Below are positions 13,661 to 17,168 of a DNA stretch of 17,168 nt, one piece after another (the stretch's first letter is position 1; the number at the start of each line of letters is the position of its first letter). The stretch comes from Bacteroidales bacterium UBA1800. GTDB lineage: Bacteria > Bacteroidota > Bacteroidia > Bacteroidales > VadinHA17. Location of the stretch: positions 1 to 17,168 of the forward strand of contig DCFQ01000089.1 of assembly GCA_002319915.1 (NCBI GenBank). The letters are read 5' to 3'. Under the pieces are notes generated by a model. That model was not told the origin of the DNA. It did no database searches and saw only the letters and a list, made by a program, of their open reading frames with translations. Made by a program: the position numbers and the translations under genes.

Positions 13661-15817
13661 CTATTCTTCTTCCTCCTCTTCAGCGTAAGCCTTAATGACA
13701 GACTCCTGTACATCACCCGGAACCTGGGCATATTCGGAGAATTTCATCGTGTACATAGCACGGCCGCCTGTTATTGAGCTGAGGGCTGTGGAGTACTTGT
13801 TCATTTCAGCGAGCGGAACCCGTGCCTTGATTACCTCAAAGCGCTTCTCGCTCGACATGCCGAGCACCATTCCGCGACGGCCCTGAAGGTCACTGATCAC
13901 GTCACCCATGCGGTCCGAAGGAACCATTATCTCAACGTCGTAGATAGGTTCGAGGATCTTTGGGCCGGCATTCTTGAAAGCGATGCTGAATGCATTTCGT
14001 CCTGCAAGCCTGAAGGAGATTTCGTTAGAGTCGACCGGGTGCATTTTACCGTCGTAAACATATACCCTGATATCACGTGCATAAGAGCCTGTGAGCGGGC
14101 CGATTTCCATCTTCTCCATTATCCCTTTGAGGATCGCAGGCATGAACCTTGCATCGATGGAGCCGCCTACAATACAGTTGATATAGATCAGCTTGCCTCC
14201 CCAGTCGAGGCTGATCTCATCCTTGCCCCTTACCGAAAGCTTTATTTCCTTCCCTCCGAATTTCATCATCGACTGCTCGGATGTCCCTTCAACGAAAGGT
14301 TCAATGATAAGGTGAACCTCCCCGAACTGTCCAGCGCCGCCCGACTGCTTCTTGTGACGGTAATCGGCCTGTGCAGGCTTGGTAATGGTTTCCCTGTAGG
14401 GGATCTTGGGCGACAGGAATGTGGTCGGGATCTTGTATATATTATCAAGGTGCCATTTCATGATGTTAAGATGATATTCACCCTGGCCGTAGACAATTAT
14501 CTGTTTAAGCTCCTTTGAATATTCGATCGAGATTGTAGGATCTTCGAGGTGGATCTTGTTGAGTGCTTCGCCGAGCTTTTCATCATCACTTTCGCTCTGT
14601 GCCTTGATGGCTGTCCTGAATTTCGGCTCCGGGAAGTCAACCCCTTCAAACTTCCAGTCGTTGCCGGGTGCGTTGAGGGTATGACCTGTCTTGGTATTCT
14701 TAAGCTTCACAAATGCTCCGAGGTCGCCGGTATTCAGTTCGGGTACCCTGGTCCTGTTCTTTCCTGCGCACACATAAAGCTGGGAAAGCCTTTCCTTTGT
14801 CCCGTTGTTGCTGTTGACAACATCCAGGTTCTCGGTGATCTTCCCGGAATAGACCCTGAAGTAGTTTATTTCACCGATATGCTCCTCGATGGAGGATTTG
14901 AAAACGTAAACTGAAGCCGGTCCTGCAGGATCGGGCTTCACCTCATTTCCCTTATTGTTCTTCGGTGTCGGCATGTCGGCGATCGAAGGTGCTTCGCTGG
15001 CAATAAAATCGAGCAGGACATCCACACCGATATTGTTCTTTGCAGAAATACAGAACACCGGGAACATACCCCTGGAAAGAAGCCCTTTGGTGATGCCTTT
15101 CCTTATCTCTTCCTCAGTCAGTGTATCGTTCGAGAAGAAAAGCTCCATCAGCGCTTCATCACTTTCTGCGGCTTTTTCCACAAGGGCGCTGTGAAGTTCT
15201 TCGGCCCTGGCTTTCTGATCATCCGTGATATCGACGATCTTTGCCGCTCCTCCTTCCTTGGGATACTGGAGCATCTTCATCCTCAAAACGTCGATGATCG
15301 AATTGAAACCCACTCCTTCATTCACGGGATACTGGACCAGGATGACATTATTGTCGAGCCTGTCTTTCATCATCTCGACCGACTTTTCAAAATTGGCTTT
15401 TTCATGATCGAGGCCGTTAACGGCAAGGATGAGCGGTTTGTGAACCTTCTCGGCATGCCTGAAATGGATCTCCGTACCCACCTCAACCCCGTTCTGTACA
15501 TTTATGGTCATGACAGCACTGTCGGCAGCATAAAGGGATGAAATCACACCCCCGCAGAAATCATCGAGACCCGGGGTGTCGAGTATGTTTATCTTCTTGT
15601 TCCTGAATTCTGTGTACATCACGGTGGAAAATACCGAGTTGCCGTTCTCCTGTTCGATCGGACGATAATCGGAAGCGGTGTTTTTCCCCTCGATGGTCCC
15701 TCTTCTTTCAATAATGCCGCCGTTAAAGAGCATGGCTTCGGCAAGTACTGTTTTTCCTGATCCTGAGTTGCCGATAAGTGCAATGTTCTTTATCTGGTCA
15801 GTCTGGTATGTTTTCAT
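13661..15817 (-). CDS. EF-G2: elongation factor G paralogue with altered GTPase motifs
   Basis: This 718-residue protein has the full EF-G plan: G domain (1-290), domain II, domain III, domain IV (HKKQSGGAGQFGEV, GPLTGSYARDIRVYVYDG) and domain V, then a Glu-rich tail. The P-loop GNSGSGKT (16-23) is intact. However, the switch-I RGITIT of canonical EF-G is NGNSVF (58-63), the catalytic His of DTPGH is Leu (DTPGLDD, L84), and NKxD is NGLD (134-137). It closely resembles the EF-G2 of Bacteroides, reported to support translocation without GTP hydrolysis, so loss of GTPase activity is a reasonable inference. I chose the ATG at 15815-15817 (MKTYQTDQIKNIALIG); an upstream in-frame ATG at 15856 adds 13 unsupported residues. 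It is divergent from rpsL-rpsG-fusA. Confidence 0.93.
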   Translation of the reverse strand: MKTYQTDQIKNIALIGNSGSGKTVLAEAMLFNGGIIERRGTIEGKNTASDYRPIEQENGNSVFSTVMYTEFRNKKINILDTPGLDDFCGGVISSLYAADSAVMTINVQNGVEVGTEIHFRHAEKVHKPLILAVNGLDHEKANFEKSVEMMKDRLDNNVILVQYPVNEGVGFNSIIDVLRMKMLQYPKEGGAAKIVDITDDQKARAEELHSALVEKAAESDEALMELFFSNDTLTEEEIRKGITKGLLSRGMFPVFCISAKNNIGVDVLLDFIASEAPSIADMPTPKNNKGNEVKPDPAGPASVYVFKSSIEEHIGEINYFRVYSGKITENLDVVNSNNGTKERLSQLYVCAGKNRTRVPELNTGDLGAFVKLKNTKTGHTLNAPGNDWKFEGVDFPEPKFRTAIKAQSESDDEKLGEALNKIHLEDPTISIEYSKELKQIIVYGQGEYHLNIMKWHLDNIYKIPTTFLSPKIPYRETITKPAQADYRHKKQSGGAGQFGEVHLIIEPFVEGTSEQSMMKFGGKEIKLSVRGKDEISLDWGGKLIYINCIVGGSIDARFMPAILKGIMEKMEIGPLTGSYARDIRVYVYDGKMHPVDSNEISFRLAGRNAFSIAFKNAGPKILEPIYDVEIMVPSDRMGDVISDLQGRRGMVLGMSSEKRFEVIKARVPLAEMNKYSTALSSITGGRAMYTMKFSEYAQVPGDVQESVIKAYAEEEEEE

Positions 15818-15872
15818 AAATGCTGGATGTAATGGATTATACTTATTTAATATCAAGGTGTTTTGGAGGGGA

Positions 15873-15880
15873 CAAAAATA
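15873..15880 (-). promoter_or_regulatory. Candidate -7 element of the EF-G2 gene
   Basis: On the minus strand this reads TATTTTTG, a full match to TAnnTTTG. The -33 position, 19 bp further upstream, reads TTAG rather than TTTG. A leader of roughly 50 nt would result. The weak -33 box could fit a promoter that needs an activator, which is inference. Confidence 0.45.
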
Positions 15881-16034
15881 ACAAATTTTTAAAAACGGGC
15901 TAAAAAAGAGTACATAATTAAGAATTTTTTATTTTCTTTGCACCAGTTTTTTGAAATACAGGAGTACCGGTTTTTCTTTCAAGGTAAGTTTACAAAACGC
16001 ACATTCACAGGAAAGATCGGGAAGCAACCTGCCG

Positions 16035-16060
16035 ATAACTTACAATATTAAGTAAGATAT
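16035..16060. promoter_or_regulatory. 26-bp imperfect palindrome in the EF-G2/rpsL intergenic region
   Basis: ATAACTTAC (16035-16043) and GTAAGATAT (16052-16060) are complementary at 8 of 9 positions around an 8-bp AT-rich centre. It lies roughly midway between the two divergent start codons, so it could be an operator acting on either gene. AT-rich DNA makes chance matches fairly likely. Confidence 0.35.
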
Positions 16061-16156
16061 TCTATTTTAAAAGACGTTTTGATGCTTGGTCAATCTGTTT
16101 TGGCCCTGTATGATAAATGTGTGATTTATAATAAATTATAAAATACAATAATCGTT

Positions 16157-16187
16157 TTTGCATTATAGAAATAAAACAATACCTTTG
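16157..16187 (+). promoter_or_regulatory. Consensus Bacteroidota promoter of the str operon
   Basis: TTTG (16157-16160), a 19-bp spacer and TACCTTTG (16180-16187) match the Bacteroidota primary-sigma consensus at every defined base. Transcription would start near 16194, leaving a leader of about 40 nt before rpsL. This is the strongest promoter match in the window and fits a highly expressed ribosomal operon. Confidence 0.85.
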
Positions 16188-16234
16188 CAGTCCGATTTTT
16201 CAGGAAGAAACTTAATGTTAAATAGATAGAATTT

Positions 16235-16609
16235 ATGCCGACAATACAGCAATTAGTACGGAAAGGCAGGAAAAAACTGATCGACAAAAGCAAGGCTCCT
16301 GCTTTGGATTCATGCCCTCAGAGAAGAGGCGTTTGTGTGCGCGTTTATACGACGACGCCAAAAAAGCCTAATTCAGCTATGAGGAAGGTGGCCAGGGTAA
16401 AGCTTACTAATCAGAAAGAAGTAAACGCATATATTCCGGGTGAAGGTCATAATCTCCAGGAACACTCCATCGTCCTTATCAGGGGAGGCAGGGTGAAAGA
16501 CCTTCCGGGCGTCCGTTACCATCTTGTGCGCGGCGCTCTCGATACATCCGGCGTTGACGGCCGTACCCAGAGAAGATCGAAGTATGGTGCAAAACGTCCA
16601 AAGAAATAA
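16235..16609 (+). CDS. rpsL: 30S ribosomal protein S12
   Basis: At 124 residues it has the normal length for S12 and near-consensus sequence throughout (PALDSCPQRRGVCVRVYTTT, EVNAYIPGEGHNLQEHS, QRRSKYGAKRPKK). S12 sits at the decoding centre of the 30S subunit. The residues where streptomycin-resistance changes usually occur are wild type: K43/K44 in TPKKPNS and K88, D89 and P91 in RVKDLP. It is the first gene of the str operon, with rpsG 19 bp downstream and fusA after that. A consensus promoter lies about 48 bp upstream, and no purine-rich ribosome-binding site is needed or seen. Confidence 0.99.
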   Translation: MPTIQQLVRKGRKKLIDKSKAPALDSCPQRRGVCVRVYTTTPKKPNSAMRKVARVKLTNQKEVNAYIPGEGHNLQEHSIVLIRGGRVKDLPGVRYHLVRGALDTSGVDGRTQRRSKYGAKRPKK

Positions 16610-16628
16610 TACTTAAAGAGATAAGATC

Positions 16629-17105
16629 ATGAGAAAATCAAAACCAAAGAAGAGGATTATGTTGCCGGATCCGAAATATAACGATCCGTACGTGACCAGG
16701 TTTGTGAACAATCTTATGTATAGTGGTAAAAAGAATTTAGCTTTCACAATATTCTACGACTCGCTCGACATTATCGGTGACAAATTCAAGAATGAAGGCA
16801 AGACCCCTCTCGAGATCTTCAGGCAGGCCCTCGAGAATGTAACTCCGCAGGTTGAGGTCAAGGCCAGGAGGGTTGGCGGAGCCACATTCCAGGTACCAAT
16901 GGAAATTCGCGCCGACAGGAAGGTCAGCATCAGTATGAAGAATATGATCTCTTTCGCAAGGAAAAGGACGGGTCATTCAATGGCTGAAAGACTTGCCGCC
17001 GAGCTCATGGCTGCTTACAAGCTGGAAGGCGGCGCATACAAGAAAAAAGAGGATACACACAGGATGGCCGAAGCCAACAAGGCTTTTGCTCATTTCCGTT
17101 TTTAA
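16629..17105 (+). CDS. rpsG: 30S ribosomal protein S7
   Basis: This 158-residue S7 has typical family sequence: RKSKPKKRIMLPDPKYNDPYVTRFVNNLMY, the rRNA-binding region VEVKARRVGGATFQVPMEIR, and a C-terminal AEANKAFAHFRF. S7 nucleates assembly of the 30S head. The gap to rpsL is only 19 bp, too short for the long S7-binding leader found between these genes in E. coli, so autoregulation of that type is not expected here. fusA follows 32 bp downstream. Confidence 0.99.
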   Translation: MRKSKPKKRIMLPDPKYNDPYVTRFVNNLMYSGKKNLAFTIFYDSLDIIGDKFKNEGKTPLEIFRQALENVTPQVEVKARRVGGATFQVPMEIRADRKVSISMKNMISFARKRTGHSMAERLAAELMAAYKLEGGAYKKKEDTHRMAEANKAFAHFRF

Positions 17106-17137
17106 TCAATATCTGACAGGGAGAATACTTATACCTG

Positions 17138-17168
17138 ATGGACAAGAACCTGAAATATACCAGAAACA
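17138..17168 (+). CDS. fusA: Elongation factor G, 5' end only (cut by window edge)
   Basis: The last 31 bases encode MDKNLKYTRN, which matches the usual N terminus of Bacteroidota EF-G (MxKxLKxTRNIGIAAHIDAGKT). The place directly after rpsG is the normal fusA position of the str operon. Only the first ten residues are visible, so the GTPase motifs cannot be inspected. It is presumed to be the canonical, GTP-hydrolysing EF-G that the divergent EF-G2 gene supplements. Confidence 0.85.
   Translation, partial: MDKNLKYTRN

Larger units (their letters stand above)
15818..16234. other. Divergent intergenic region between EF-G2 and rpsL
   Basis: These 417 bp carry no credible coding region. They hold a candidate minus-strand -7 box for EF-G2 (15873-15880), an inverted repeat at 16035-16060, and a consensus promoter for rpsL (16157-16187). 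The sequence is AT-rich, mainly near both promoters. The stretch from about 15905 to 16030 shows nothing I can assign. Confidence 0.7.

Noticed and set aside
13478..13777. Plus-strand frame starting at the stop codon of the beta-barrel gene
   Set aside because: It runs through a tandem repeat and into the antisense of the EF-G2 3' end; it has no recognisable domain or signal.
15901..16030. Possible small RNA in the gap between EF-G2 and rpsL
   Set aside because: No promoter-terminator pair or stable hairpin could be identified; the stretch is only AT-rich sequence.

Overview
The window looks like chromosomal DNA of an uncultured or environmental Bacteroidota, probably of the order Bacteroidales. 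The evidence is: a promoter of the Bacteroidota type (TTTG, 19 bp, TACCTTTG) in front of rpsL; few purine-rich Shine-Dalgarno sites; an RND pump operon ending in a PG0541-type PII-like gene; an EF-G2 paralogue with the sequence character known from Bacteroides; and short tandem repeats between genes. No tRNA, rRNA, CRISPR array or intact mobile element is visible.

Left part, minus strand (230-5795). A likely four-gene operon reads right to left: a GntP-family permease (3560-4876), a RidA-family deaminase (2989-3456), a PLP enzyme of the D-threonine aldolase / D-serine dehydratase family (1857-2984) and an M19 dipeptidase (763-1845). Together they suggest import and breakdown of D-amino acids or of dipeptides containing them. 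The dipeptidase would release the amino acid, the PLP enzyme would make an enamine/imine, and RidA would hydrolyse it. A small DUF1761 membrane protein follows (230-640). A PhzF-family isomerase (4995-5795) lies upstream.

Middle, plus strand (5967-12545). A TetR regulator, a TolC-type outer-membrane channel, a lipoprotein membrane-fusion adaptor, an HAE1-type RND permease and a PII-like protein form one efflux operon that ends in a clear intrinsic terminator. A 35-bp near-perfect palindrome lies between phzF and tetR. An orphan outer-membrane beta-barrel gene (12804-13478) follows; its start codon abuts a hexamer repeat and a 21-bp palindrome.

Right part (13661-17168). A non-canonical EF-G (EF-G2) on the minus strand diverges from the str operon rpsL-rpsG-fusA, of which fusA is cut by the window edge. 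EF-G2 has lost the catalytic His of DTPGH, the usual switch-I sequence and the Lys of NKxD. This matches the Bacteroides EF-G paralogue reported to lack GTPase activity. It is the most interesting single gene here, and its position directly next to the canonical translation-factor operon adds to that interest.
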